A stretch of 64,000 nucleotides of DNA from Piper betle (GCA_033002965.1 JAURVB010014824.1:1-64000), one strand, 5' to 3'; shown: positions 52,950-64,000, numbered from the stretch's first letter. Made by a program: numbers and translations. The notes: generated by a model from the sequence alone, not told the origin.

Positions 52950-55649
52950 CGAAAGGGACAGAATTTCCCCTAAAAATGTAATTAGGGGCCACCCTGTCAA
53001 AATCATATATTCAAACATATATACGCATAGCAACAATAGCATTTACGCAGACTTCTAATCTACTATATTCATCATTCTCTGAACTTTGGGTCCTAACCCA
53101 TCACACTTTTGCTGCGCTACTCTGATCATTTCATTTCATGTCATGTCATTGTCATGCCTCAAATATTTAATCATGTCATTCACAATATAATAACATAATA
53201 ATACAATATTAAGCATTCAAAAATCTAACACGTGTGTGTGCACAATACCTCATTGCTCCTCCGCCCAAGCTGGCTCCTCCACCTCGTGATTATTACCTAC
53301 ATATAGTATAAAAACACGTCAGTGACAAATGTTACTGGTCATGAAAATAAAATAACTATAACAAGCTGGCTAAGAGAGCAAACTCTCATATGAAAGAAAA
53401 CATCATATACTCCACGTGAACACTCTGAAGGGCACTACTGAGGAGCCACTGGGCTACAGACCCGGTATCATCCCGAACTTACTGATCTGCTGCTGGTACT
53501 GTGCCGCTCTCGGCACTTCTTTTCAGTACTTCTCGTGAAACTTTATCCTAAGCCCTCTCCGTACCTCCATATTTCTCCTGGCCTTGAGTACGAAGGCCGA
53601 GTACTCTCAGGCAGTCGCCTTTAGTACCCTTTGAACCACAAGTCCGGACATGCGCTGTACTAAACAGTACCCGTAAACCTCCACGTTCTCTGGGTGTGAG
53701 GAACTCAAACGCGGAGTTGTCAGGATCCTTCGGGAATCGAACAGTCCGCTGGCACTAATCCAGAGCCCGCTTTGACTTACACGGCATCCTCTGCATGGTA
53801 CGTGCAGTCGATTTCTCCATCTCTCGTCTCACTGAAAATGCAAAAACTACATATATATATAGGGCTGGGTAGGGATTTATATAATAGGCCCGAAGGCAAC
53901 TTGTAGTGGATCTTGTTTTCGAAATCATCCTTGAGGGATCTCATCCTCGAGGGGTTATTAATCCGGAAAACTATTCGATTAAATGGCCCGAGTTAAGTGG
54001 GATCTAATAAAGCGCCACTTAACTCGTCCTGTAGGCATTAAAACAAACATACAGTAGAAAAGAGTAAAATAGACGAGTCCTAAACGAACCTGGTAGAAGC
54101 TCCAAGCGTGTAATCGCGCCTAGGCGGCGAGCTCCTACTCCGTACCTACACATCAAAACGAAATACTAACGCCCGCTAACTAAATGATGCATCAAACTCA
54201 ATAACATCACAATCACAATGCAAACATCCATCAACATAACAATCAGAAAATCATAAAAATTAATTAATCCTAGCTCATCCTATTGATACTAATTTTATTA
54301 TGTGTCTGTAACTTATGTCGTGGTCACTTATCATGCTCCGACCTAATCTACTTCATTAGATCACTTACATTCAAGCACTATTCATCAAGTCATGTCTCTT
54401 ATCACTTCATTCGTAATTAAGCATTAATTACATCAATAATTAGTCCTAGCATGTTGTGCTAACAATAATCAATTTTAACTAAATCAATCGGAGGTAATTA
54501 TACCTCACGTTGTCGACAATCAACGACGGTTAAGGTTCCATCGCGTGTCTCGGAACTCAAATTCGGCGCTCATCGGCGTCCGAAGCTCGATCGGGCTCGA
54601 CTTGGTGAGCCCCGCGGAAGATCCGGTGAATTCCAGTGAATTCCAGAAATTCCGATTTTCCGGCGGTTTTCCTGCAGTTGCTGGCGGTTTTCCGGCGGCT
54701 TCCAGTGGTTTTCTGGCAACAATCGCCAGCGGCGTCTACTGGCCGGAAAGTGGTCGTGTTGGGTACCCTCGGAACCGGCTCGGCGAGCCCGACTCATCTA
54801 CGAGGTCAACGCGGCCAATGGAGGTGGCGGCTCGCCGGAAAAGCATAAAACAGAGTCGACGGTGATGGTGGCTAGATCCGGCCGGCCACGGCGGCGATGG
54901 CCTCCGTTCCAGTCGGGGAAGGTCGCTGGAAGGCTGAGGGTGCTGAGGCGACCGATCGATCGCGGTGGTGCTGGTCGCCGGCGATGGAAGCGCAACGCGG
55001 GCGCGGCATCGCGACGTGGCTTTCGCGTCACGGCGGTCCGATGGGGGCCGGACCTGGTCGGGGCGACAGGGCAACGACGTGGCCGGGCTGGGTGGCGTTG
55101 ATTGGCGGCCAGGTGGTGTTGATCGGCGGCCAGGCGGCGTTGGCCGTGGCGGCGGTGGCACGCGAACAGGGGCGGCGCGGCGGTTAGGGTTTGGGCGTGG
55201 GGGAGAAAAGGTCGGGGTGAAAACTTAGTTGGGTGGCAAACTCATAAATAATACTTGACTCATCTCCGGCTCGAATCAAGTATCATAACTAACTCGAAGT
55301 AAATCCTTAAAAAATCCATAAAAATTGAGAAAAATCCCATAAAATCAAACAAACACTAAAACATCATAATGATATACTCTAAGACTATCAACCCACTCAA
55401 ACTGCCTGTAATATGTCCTAATGCGATAAACGGCCTAACACTAATTCTACGATCCACTATATATATAATAATAATAATAAAATAAACTGCATGCCTTCAT
55501 ATACTCTGATAACTCATTCTTTTCTATTGTGTTTATGACATCATCATTGTATACTTGGGTACGCATGACCCTCATAGCTCATACACGCGACTGGCGTCGG
55601 CTCAGTGCACGTGTTCTGAAAAACCCTAACTCAAATCGTGGGTTTTACA
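52950..55649 (-). mobile_element. Truncated LTR, inverted copy of the 6834-9804 family
   Basis: Read down from 55649 it begins TGTAAAACCCACGATTTGAG and follows the 6834-9804 LTR through the AGTATTAGG start region, the CpG-rich island (54540-55200), the CCTAGGCG / GCTTGGAGCTTCTACCAGG block (about 54080-54125) and the ACTCGGCC/GGCTACAGACCC region. Homology stops near 52950, at a point matching about 9560 of the young LTR, so roughly 245 bases of the 3' end, including the expected GGTGTTACA terminus, are missing. No matching 5-base duplication of the right flank (CAGGC) was found on the left. Open frames inside the GC-rich island are not genes. Confidence 0.85.
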
Positions 55650-55767
55650 CAGGCGGATCTAAGGCGGGTCTAAATCTCCAATAAAATTTAGGCCGCTAGA
55701 TTTTAATCCAACGGTCCAGAATCACTGCGCTGTTGATGTGCTGTATTTTCATGCAGCGCACAACAGC

Positions 55768-55771
<4 letters not shown>

Positions 55772-55798
<27 letters not shown>
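55772..55798. repeat. (TA)n microsatellite
   Basis: About 27 bases of alternating T and A at the outer edge of the right MITE half. Confidence 0.9.
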
Positions 55799-56061
55799 AA
55801 CATAAATAAAAGGCCCCATAATTTTGTTGTATTAATACTATTATATTTATTGACTATAATAAAGTCCATGATGTTCTCAATAATTAAAAAATAAAAGAAC
55901 TAGATAGTTCATACATTTTAAGTAATCTCATGATCAGTTCTCCTCGAGAAAATAATATTTCCATCCCGCATGGACAGCTTATTTGTATGTTATCCTACAG
56001 ACAAGCTCTTGGCCTGCATAGATTTTTGCATGTATATGAGAAGTAGCGATCGACTACATTA

Positions 56062-56980
56062 TTAGTGGGAAGCCAACAAGGCCTGAGCTCTACGTTCATT
56101 TTGCAAACTATAATTGTTGTCCTTAGAGTCATCCGCAGACCATATAAAGATACCATGCAGCTTCACCTGGCTTTTGAGCCTGTTGAACGCAGTGTAAAAG
56201 CCTCTTTGCTGGCGTCAAACCTCCACTAGTCCCATCCGTAGCAAAACTCACCAATAACTTCCCCGCTCTATAGTTGGACGTCTTCTCAATTCTCATCAAA
56301 GTACTTGATGAACTGGGAGACCGTGGTGCTACTATCATATGCGTAGAATTTGAGGTTCACATAGTCAATTACGTTCTTGTACTTGTACCACAGAGCCTTG
56401 TAATGATTCTGGACATTAGCATCGTGAAAAGGTGCAGCGGAAGCAAACTTGATGATCTCGTTCCTGTTGAGTTTGGTAATAATCTGGCCCATGCACTCTG
56501 CAAAAACGGTTGGCCTTTTTCTGAAATGCTCGTAATCAATGTCGACGCCGTCGAAGTCGTATTGCTTGATGAGCCTAGTGAGGGACGAGACGGCGTTGTC
56601 GACCCATGAGGCGACGGAATTAGAATTGAAGAAGGCACTACCCTTGCCAACGGTGTCACCGCCAAGGCTAAGGGTTACCTTGACATTGTTGTGCTTGGCT
56701 TTGATGGAGCTGACCTGGGCAGGGGTCAGTTATCAGAGCCCCAAAAGATGTTGAACTTGCCATTGGTGGGGTTGTGAGGGTTGGAGGTGGTGTAGTCAAT
56801 GGCAAAGGCGACGATGAAGTGGAACTCAGCACCGGACTGTAGTATGGGGACATCGGAAAATTTGATGTTATTGTACTTGAACCCGATGTACTCTCGGAAG
56901 AGCTTGGTAGACGTTGCGGGTGTGAGAGTGGAAGGTAGGAGGAGGACAATGGTAAAGAAAAGAAGTGAGATGGACGCCAT
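56062..56980 (-). pseudogene. GH18 chitinase, bulb/class III type, three frameshifts
   Basis: The gene reads from ATG at 56980 to TAA at 56062-56064 without introns. It starts with a signal peptide ([19 protein letters not shown]) followed by [19 protein letters not shown]. The (beta/alpha)8 barrel follows in pieces: [19 protein letters not shown], and the catalytic DxxDxDxE motif is present as [10 protein letters not shown] with its acid Glu. The end segment, KLHGIFIWSADDSKDNN and then the terminal ALLASH, is in yet another frame. Frame breaks lie near 56728-56733 (one base lost after GGC TCT GAT), near 56285-56296 and near 56201-56207. Three lesions in 0.9 kb, not all in homopolymers, point to a real pseudogene. 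Intact relatives are secreted endochitinases acting in defence or as bulb storage proteins. Length without lesions would be normal, about 300 residues. Confidence 0.88.
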
Positions 56981-57717
56981 GATTTGTACTAGAGATGATA
57001 ATTTGAGCTATATAACGCTCTTACCAGTGTTGTTATCAATACTTGGAGATCATGTACGTAGCATATATATGTAAGGGGGCGATAGTGTACCGTATCCTTC
57101 CATTTTAACTAGTATCGTGTACAGCTCTATTTGACCGTGTCACCCTTGTTTGAATAAAAAACAAAACATGGTGTGATTGAGTTGAGAGAGTACAAGGACG
57201 TGAACCTTTAATAACAGGACTGGGACTGGTATCGGCGCAAGTGCTGCCCAAGAAGTGTATATACGGCGGATGTAGGGACGTGACTCACGTGAGTGAATAG
57301 CATTAGTTTGGTAACGGCTCGAGTATGGCCCCTCAAGGCACTGTTTTATTATGCTTCCATATAAGGGTGATTCTATGCAATTTAGAAGGTTTATCAGCTT
57401 TATTTAAATAATGAAATTTCGATTATAATTTTACAAATGCATGTGGCATCGCCGATAAAGATCTGGTAATGACATGTTATTGAACTTTTACTTACATTAT
57501 ATAAAGAGGATGCTTAGTTGCTGATATAAGAATATATATGGGCAGTATCAAAATTGGATAATCCATTTAAATCATATGACTATAGTTTTTTATATAAATA
57601 AAAAATATTCTCATTATCTACCATGCTTATAATCTAATGAATGATATTATAAACAAGTTATAGGGCGTTTGGTTGAATTTATTTGTGCCTATTTATTTAT
57701 AAAATATAGAGTGATAA
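56981..57717. other. Upstream flank of the chitinase pseudogene
   Basis: AT-rich sequence without a supported gene. It ends in AGTGATAA (57710-57717), the left candidate target duplication of the MITE that follows. Confidence 0.5.
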
Positions 57718-58228
57718 CTAGGGTTGTAAACAAGCAAACCTGCACACAAATATTTTATGTTCAGCTCAATTTGGCTTGAACTCGTATTCGTTAATTTTGT
57801 ATTTGAAAAAATAATCGGCTCGCAATAATAGCTCGTTGAACAATCAATAGTGCTTTAGGTAAGAAGTGTTTGGCTCAGCGCTCGAAACTCAAGATCGATG
57901 TGTTTAAGCTCAAAAAATATTCGGCTCGACTCGGTTCGTCAATACTATTTATGTCATATTGAACTTATATAGTATTGAAAAGAAAATTTTGATTTAATAT
58001 AAGTCGAACACGAGCCAAATACAAATATTCGCTCAACTCGAAATATAAAGAATCAAATACGAGTCAAAGCCTAAACAACATAAATTTTAGACGAGCTCGG
58101 ATCGACCTATAATATATGAAAGTTTGTTAAACACTTAAATATGTTTGTCGAAAATCACGTCAAATTCAAAAATATCTATAATCGGTTCAACTCAGCTCGA
58201 CTAGGCTTGACTTGGCTCGTATACACCC
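57718..58228. mobile_element. hAT-like MITE with GTAAAC/GAGCC ends
   Basis: The left end is CTAGGGTTGTAAACAAGC; the right end reverse-complemented is GGGTGTATACGAGCC. Flanking 8-mers AGTGATAA (57710-57717) and AATGATAA (58229-58236) match at seven of eight positions, the duplication length of hAT transposons. The interior is full of GCTCG/CGAGC words on both strands and encodes no transposase, so it would be a non-autonomous copy. Confidence 0.55.
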
Positions 58229-58609
58229 AATGATAATAATAACGGATTAAATATATATTTGACAAAATTTTTGAAATATATAAAGTGGTAAAAGTTGCTT
58301 CTATAAAATTTTGCAAAATCGAAAGAAAAAAAGTCTCTATTTTTTCGTGCTAAATATAATTTTATTAATTCTGTCAATTTCCATAATTATAATAAAACAA
58401 GAATTTTGACAAAATTATCTAAAAATTTTACTAAAAAATTCTATTACAACAAACGCCCTGTTTATGAACTACTAATTATTCTCGAATATAATGTGAAAGT
58501 TTGTTATTTATATAAACATTCCGAATATGAATCAGAGGTATCTTGGTTAAAATAAAGGAGGTGATTAGATCATGTGAGGGCCCCGCTTAAATTGCATGTC
58601 TTGATTTTA

Positions 58610-61560
58610 AGAAGAAAGAGGAAGCCGAGGCCGAACTTCTACGAGCAGGTTCAGGAGCGGTGGTCGGTAAAGCAGGAGGAGTCGGACGGGGAGGAGGAAC
58701 CTCCGGACGAGAGTCGGGAAAAGGTCGAGTCTTTCGTCGCCGCCGCCGGTGTAGTGGACGACCGGGAAAGGGGCGAAAGCGTTGCCGGTGGTTTTCGGTC
58801 AAGGAGTCACACCATTGCTGCTCCTTGGGATCACGGAGCTGGTCGCCTGTGTTGATGTCGATGTGACAATCTCTGATATGGACGATGATTTAATGGTTGC
58901 CAACCGAGGAAGAGCGGAATATTTGGCGGGAAAAGTGATACATTTCTAGACCGCGGAAGAGCTTGAGTCGGAAGAGGAGTTGGCCTCTAATGGTGGAAGC
59001 GCTGCTATTCGATTGCCGTGGGTGAGGGGTGAACCTACGAAAGAGGGTAGGATACGCACCAACACTAGGCCTGCCGAGGCAACGATCCCAGAGGCCGCGT
59101 TGCGGCGGCTTCGGGGTGTTTCTTTGAAGATGAAAGAGAGGATGAAGGTGGGCGCCGCCGGCGTCACACAGTCTGTTGTAGACGAGATCAGTGAGAAGTG
59201 GGGGTGTCGGAAGTGGTGAAGATCAGATTCGAAGGCCCACCGGCCATGAACATGAAACGAACCCATCTCTTGTTGGGGGTTAGCATTTTGTCTCCGTTTT
59301 GAAAGAATGGAGGATGCAGATTTTATATCATCTTTATTGAAGATATTTGTTTAGGATGATGTTTTTCCTGTTTTGATTTATTTTTGCTTGTATGTCACAT
59401 TGTATTTATGGCACAGAAGAGCAGGAGGGATGGTGAGTTGTAGGTCTGGTAGTCTGGTTTTTTTGTATGGAGGAATGACATATTAATTGCCTTGTGTGCA
59501 ACAATATGTGAAGGTACCTAAAAGGGATGAGGATGTGGTTGATAAACCAAATAAATTGTCTGTCCAAAAGGATCCGGGTGTGGTTCATGAATCAAAGGCC
59601 TGGTCTGTGGATAACAATATTAAATTGGATTCCAAAGCTTCTCCTCTAACTGCGTTCGAGAATCTATGCGAGGAGTTTACAGTTTTGAAATACATTGATA
59701 GTGTGTTGAGTCAGTTGGGACCGCGTTTTAATGATTGGTCAGGGTATGATCCAGTATTAGTTGATGCTGACTTGCTCCCCTATGTTGTTCCTGGTTACGC
59801 ACCGCCATTTAGGCTGCTTCCTTATCGGGTGAAATCTGTTCTCAAGAACAAGTAAATGACATTAATAAGGAAATTTGCAAGAAAAATGCCGCCCCATTTT
59901 GCACGAGGTTGGTGCTGCTTTCTTATGGTTTTTATTTCATGCTCAAGTGCCAGAAAATTAGTTGATGCCACAGCTTCTTTCAGGAAGAAATAGACAGCAC
60001 CAAAGCCTGGCCGCAGCTATGGTCAAGCTGTGGGAGAAGAGCTCTATTGCAAAGATTGCAATCAAACGTGGTGTTCCAAACACTAATAATGAGAGAATGG
60101 CCGAAGAGCTTAAGGTTTGTGCCGCAGCCTGTAGAAAACAGCAAGTTCTATTATTCAGTCTGTAAGATTTCCCTTGTTTATAGGACTATTTTTTGAAGTA
60201 TTTATGTCACTGATTAGAGAAAGATACATAGAGCGGCTGTCAATATATATACTGTTCATCACCATTATAGTGGAAAACATAACATTTTTGGCAAAGAATG
60301 ACATTTAATAGATGTCTTGCCAGCTTAGATTAGAAATAAAAATCTATCTTCTATTCTGTTTGGCAATCTAGACTGGTGTCAAGTGGGTCTGTGTAAGTCT
60401 GTTTGGTCACTTTTATCTGAAACGTAGTTTCTTACACAGAGAAACTGGGTGTAGTTCTATTATCAAGGAACAAGGATTACATTGTCTTCTACAGAGAAAT
60501 GATTTTTTACCCCCGCTATGAAAGATGCATTAGTAGACAGACAGCAGTTGGCAGCAGCAAACCAAGATGAGGAAGAGGAAGCACGAGGAAGATCGTGAGC
60601 CTTGGTTTCATCCACAGAGAGAACTGTTAAAGGGCCGTCTATAGCAGGTACACTAGCTGAGACTGTGGAAGGTGAGTCCCGTTGGGGCACTAATATGAGT
60701 AGTGAAGAAAGGGAGACAATGATGAGAATGATATTTTGTCAAGACAATCTGGCCTAATTAGACACCTTGAAACCAAGCTGGCATAGGTATAGCTTTTTTA
60801 AACCTTGAAATGATTCAATTCGAAGCACTTCTCCATCTTGTATCTTTCATGGAATACGAATTTTCTTTCTTCCATTTAGGCATGCCTAAAAGTTAAAAGG
60901 GCGGAGAAAATGCTGCTTAAATTACGTCATTCCCTAGATCCAGCATAGCTCCCAACTGATTTAGAAACAGTATCTGATGAAGAGAGGCAGTTATTCTGAA
61001 AAAGTGGTTTGAGCATGAAACCTTTCTTGTGTTTAGGTGAACTTCTATTTGATATTGACGATCGAGATATTATAAAGAAACCTGTGTTCCATATGTTCCT
61101 GTTTAAATGATAAATGGTAGATGACTATGAGTAAATAACATTTTCTTCTGTGAACTTCAGGGAGGAGGGGAGTTTTCGATGGTACGGTAGAAAACATGCA
61201 TTTGCACTGGAAATATAGGGAACTTGTCAAAGTGCTTGTGGTAGAACACAGCGTTTTCCTCAGGTTAAACAAGTGACAATATCGCTTGAAGCTGAGAGTG
61301 GCGGGGTCTTAAATCTCCGTAGACAAAACTACAAAGGATATGCCATCATTGTTTATAGGGGGAAAAATTATCAACCCGTCCCGAATGAAGTTTAGCAAAC
61401 TTTTCTGAGAAATATGAATTTCTTCGAATTCACTTTTATTTGATGTGTTGGATAATTTAAGGCGATTAATCATCATATATCAGAATTGCGAGAAAAGATT
61501 AGCTTGATGAAGTCTCAGTTGGTAGACATTGGCTTCAATGTTCCTCTACTAAACACTTCC
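58610..61560 (+). pseudogene. CFM3-like CRM-domain protein, non-processed pseudogene
   Basis: Recognisable blocks appear in family order. RKRKPRPNFYEQVQERWSVK is near 58615. The first CRM domain follows (TIPEAALRRLRGVSLKMKER, then EVVKIRFEGPPAMNMKRTH after a frame jump near 59200). Next are SGSLVFLYGGMTY-stop-LPCVQQYVK (stop at 59484-59486), then LGPRFNDWSGYDP...DADLLPYVVPGY and FRLLPY, ending in a stop at 59853-59855. The second CRM domain resumes with MPPHFARG, an apparent intron and [19 protein letters not shown] at 59980 onward. The third begins with LPTDLETVSDEER (about 60950), [19 protein letters not shown] (about 61160) and KGYAIIVYRGKNYQ. The tail HHISELREKISLMKSQLVD is near 61470. 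At least four stops and several frame jumps are present, and the transit-peptide exon is missing. Retained introns show a DNA duplication rather than a retrocopy. Intact CFM3 splices group II introns in plastids. Confidence 0.9.
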
Positions 61561-61763
61561 TTCACTTCCAGTTTTTTTATAGGCTTTTGATATTATTAGC
61601 ATTTTGTGGAAACAAATGAAGACAGCCGGGGAAGCTAGTGATGAAATCTTGCAATCCCAGTTTGTCGATGTCAATTCATCATACAAGGATCCTCAAGTAA
61701 GCATATATTTCTCTTAGTTGTCATGCTCATTTGGAGGTTATGCAGTACTGGTGTGAAGACTAT

Positions 61764-62008
61764 TGTTGAAATAAATATGTAATGGTTTTGTATATGGTAT
61801 TAGAGTCAAAGGGTCTGGGGTTCAAATCCCGCTGTGTGCACTGTGCCGAGAAAAATATTAATTTGTCTCGTGTTATAACTAATGAGACTATTTGCCCCGC
61901 ATTTATATTTGTCAACGTTGTAAGCCTTGAAAAATAATTTGCTTGCACGTGAGGGGAAATTATTAAAGTAAATATTTAGTGATTCTCTTAGACCATATAA
62001 AATTTACA
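61764..62008 (+). mobile_element. TRIM, second copy, 245 bases
   Basis: The same family as 48567-48888, here on the plus strand. A shortened 5' LTR (61764-61794, starting TGTTGAAATAAATAT) runs into TGGTATTAGAGTC (primer site, from 61795), then the shared GTCTGGGGTTCAAATC and ATTAATTTGTCTCGTGTT interior blocks, a purine tract GTGAGGGGAAA, and a 3' LTR ending AAATTTACA at 62008. ACTAT flanks both sides (61759-61763 and 62009-62013), a perfect 5-base target duplication. Confidence 0.88.
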
Positions 62009-62013
62009 ACTAT

Positions 62014-62540
62014 TTTTGTAAAAAATATTTTGTTTGAGTTCTATTATTTTATTGTTTGATTCTTCATGCTCCAATAACAAATGCACCATTGGTTCATTAT
62101 CGATGCCTCAGGGTGAAGAGGAAGAGTTCTTTAAATCATGTGAGAGATATAAAGAGGTAGTTTTCCAAAATTGAAGCAGATAGTGAGAGTTGGAAATACC
62201 TTCTCGTAATTGGCTAGAAAGTGATTTTTTGGGGTGAGTCAGCCAATGAAAATTGATTAGTATAAATCAATATTTCGATCTTTTTCACAGATTGTGGAGG
62301 TTTGATCATGATGTACATACACAAATGTCAAGGATGTTTGAAATATTTTTGGCAGGTTTGATCATGCCACCATGTTGACGCTAATATATAAACATGACAA
62401 ATATTTACATATTTTTTGCATAAACAAAACTTTGTTGTTAAAGTGCTTGTGACTTCACCATCTGTTCTTCATCTAACTTTTTGTCGTTGTGGCTCACAAT
62501 CTATACTTGAGCAATTGTAATAAAACGAAATTGAAGAAAA

Positions 62541-62580
<40 letters not shown>

Positions 62581-64000
62581 ATGGATATTAAAGACTTTTC
62601 CTGAAATTCTTGTTTTGACAACATTGTCTCGAATTGGGAATAAAATAAATAAAAAAATTTCCGTGGAGATTTAATTGAAGGCATAATTTGGAATTTTATT
62701 GGAGTACTATGGTGTCTTCGATTAAATGAAGGAGATATATCTCTTGGGAAGTTTATACCTCATACTCTTGATTTCACACAGCTCCTTAAAGCGTTAAACA
62801 CAATGAAGATGGTATAAATTTATTGTCAACAAGGCGTATGACTTATTACTAAATTTGTCAGAATATAGGTGCAGGATTGCCACTCTTGCGAATTGTGTCT
62901 TCACTTCGACGTTGAAGGAGTGGAGTGGGTTCATTAGGATTAAAGTTGCCCTTGCCGCACAAAGAAACTGTGCGAGCTAAATAAAATAAAATACCATGCA
63001 AAGAATAAACACCCAAAATTTTTATGTGGTTCCATTAGGGTTCGACTTGAGTCTTTAAGTCAGTATACGGTGAGATTAGTATTTACAATCTACTATTTTT
63101 TCTTTGATTTACATTTTATACAAAATAATAAATTTTGTTGTCTTTAAATAAATTTGTCTTTAAAGTCTTCAACTTCAATGCTCTAATTTAACTCTCTCTA
63201 GTCTTAAAATCTTCAAAATAACCTCACCATTGTATCCAGAACATCTAAAAAGAGTGGGTTAGTAAGTTTCGTCTCATTCCAGAATTGGAAGGCCTTTAAA
63301 TTATTTTTAGAATGATAATTGACTAAATCAGATCAAACTAGGGAAATGCTAGACGAGGCCTGGTGGCGTGCTCATGCTTTTGGAGATTTCTGCGCTACAG
63401 GTGGAACATTCTATGCTAGTTCAAATTTGGGTCTTGGATGTAGTTGCGGTTCCGGGTCTTAGGCGATTCGTTCATCGAATAGCTTCTCAGGTCACAGATT
63501 TGGACAAGACTTGCGGAAGCGAATAGCAGTAATGAGCATGACGGACCCAACTATGGTCGTAGTGCAACAATGACTTTGGTGGTTCCGGCAACAGTGTACC
63601 TAGAGGCAGCAGATGGATCTCTGACTTTTGAGGGGATTGGTGATGTTCCGATGGCTTGTGGCGGCGATGATGACGATGGAAAGTTTTGGCAACAATGATT
63701 GTCTACTGGGACTTTGTTTCCATTTTCTAGTGACAGATGACTTTTGATATGGCGGGATTTATATTGGGGTTTGTAGCCGGAGACAATGGCGATCGATTGG
63801 ATGCAGTAGCTTGTCCTGTGGTGAATTCGATCAATTGGATAGAGGCTGAAAAGATGGGGACTTGCAGGTTCTACAGAGCTTCAGCATGACTCTTTTGGGC
63901 GATTTTACTACAACTAGTGGCTCTTCAGGGGTTGGATCTCGACTCATATTTGTTGACGATGATGACGAGAGTTCAGTGGCAATGTCGATCTGGCCTTCAG
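62014..64000. other. Spacer to window end, no gene recognised
   Basis: AT-rich sequence with a TA microsatellite at 62544-62576. The first few hundred bases may still hold degraded 3' sequence of the CRM pseudogene. Bases 62940-63130 (with TTTATGTGGTTCCATTAGGG) resemble a type of dispersed plant repeat that I know only by texture. The last 700 bases are less AT-rich, but every frame is broken and no domain is readable. Confidence 0.4.
62544..62576. repeat. (TA)n microsatellite
   Basis: About 33 bases of alternating T and A. Confidence 0.95.

Larger units (their letters stand above)
52641..55798. mobile_element. TA-flanked MITE split by an LTR insertion
   Basis: The left half starts with (TA)n at 52641-52659 and carries GACC/GTTGGAT...AATCCAACGGCC-type sequence at 52701-52735. 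The right half, reverse-complemented, starts with (TA)n (55772-55798) and carries GGACCGTTGGATTAAAATC at about 55700-55718. The halves are inverted relatives, so they look like the ends of one element inserted in a TA microsatellite, now separated by a truncated LTR copy. The GC-rich stretch 52740-52950 may be MITE interior or unrelated. Confidence 0.5.

Noticed and set aside
61795..61835. GGTTCAAATCCCG near TGGTATTAGAG, resembling a tRNA T-arm
   Set aside because: There is no cloverleaf. It is the primer site and adjoining conserved interior of a TRIM, matched by the copy at 48567-48888.
63400..64000. Less AT-rich sequence at the window end, suspected to be a gene start
   Set aside because: All six frames are interrupted and no domain or splice structure could be read.
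1..64000. CRISPR arrays, operons, ribosome sites or a bacterial-type defence or biosynthetic system
   Set aside because: The sequence is plant nuclear DNA throughout. No regular spacer arrays or prokaryotic gene organisation were seen, and the intact genes are unrelated in function.

Overview
This is nuclear DNA from a flowering plant. The genes have many short exons with GT-AG introns, the products are plant-only families, and much of the spacer is retrotransposon and MITE debris. A non-grass monocot is possible because the GH18 chitinase remnant is of the bulb-chitinase kind, but that is a weak clue and I do not name a species.

Layout. Bases 1-168 are the end of a long LTR that continues off the window. 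A four-gene functional set follows: an LLM-type B-class GATA factor (4160-5412, +), an atypical plastid thioredoxin of the ACHT type (20241-23098, +), a bHLH041-like transcription factor (30040-33927, +) and a complete 31-exon SCD1 (DENN plus WD40) gene (51967-35690, -). The bHLH and SCD1 genes converge. Three further genes are damaged: a COMT-type O-methyltransferase with two one-base frameshifts (13923-16906, +), a GH18 chitinase with three frameshifts (56980-56062, -), and a CFM3-like CRM-domain gene with many stops and frameshifts (about 58610-61560, +).

Mobile DNA. One family of roughly 3 kb LTRs occurs four times. A young solo LTR (6834-9804, target duplication AGTTA) sits in opposite orientation inside an older, strongly AT-shifted solo LTR (6470-12961, target duplication TGGGG). 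A third copy (about 52950-55649, -) lies inside a TA-microsatellite-flanked MITE, and a fourth fragment opens the window. Two copies of a miniature LTR element (TRIM) with a Met-tRNA-type primer site lie at 48567-48888 (-, in an SCD1 intron) and 61764-62008 (+, beside the CRM pseudogene, target duplication ACTAT). A long-TIR, Mutator-like element fills intron 1 of the methyltransferase gene, and a hAT-like MITE lies at 57718-58228.

The intact genes are not a pathway cluster: light/nitrogen-responsive transcription, plastid redox control, a bHLH regulator and membrane traffic/cytokinesis are unrelated neighbours. I found no new multi-gene system. The best material is the nested LTR history, the TRIM pair, a 15-base microexon, a GC-AG intron, and single-base lesions whose status (real or assembly error) decides whether SCD1 and the methyltransferase gene are functional.
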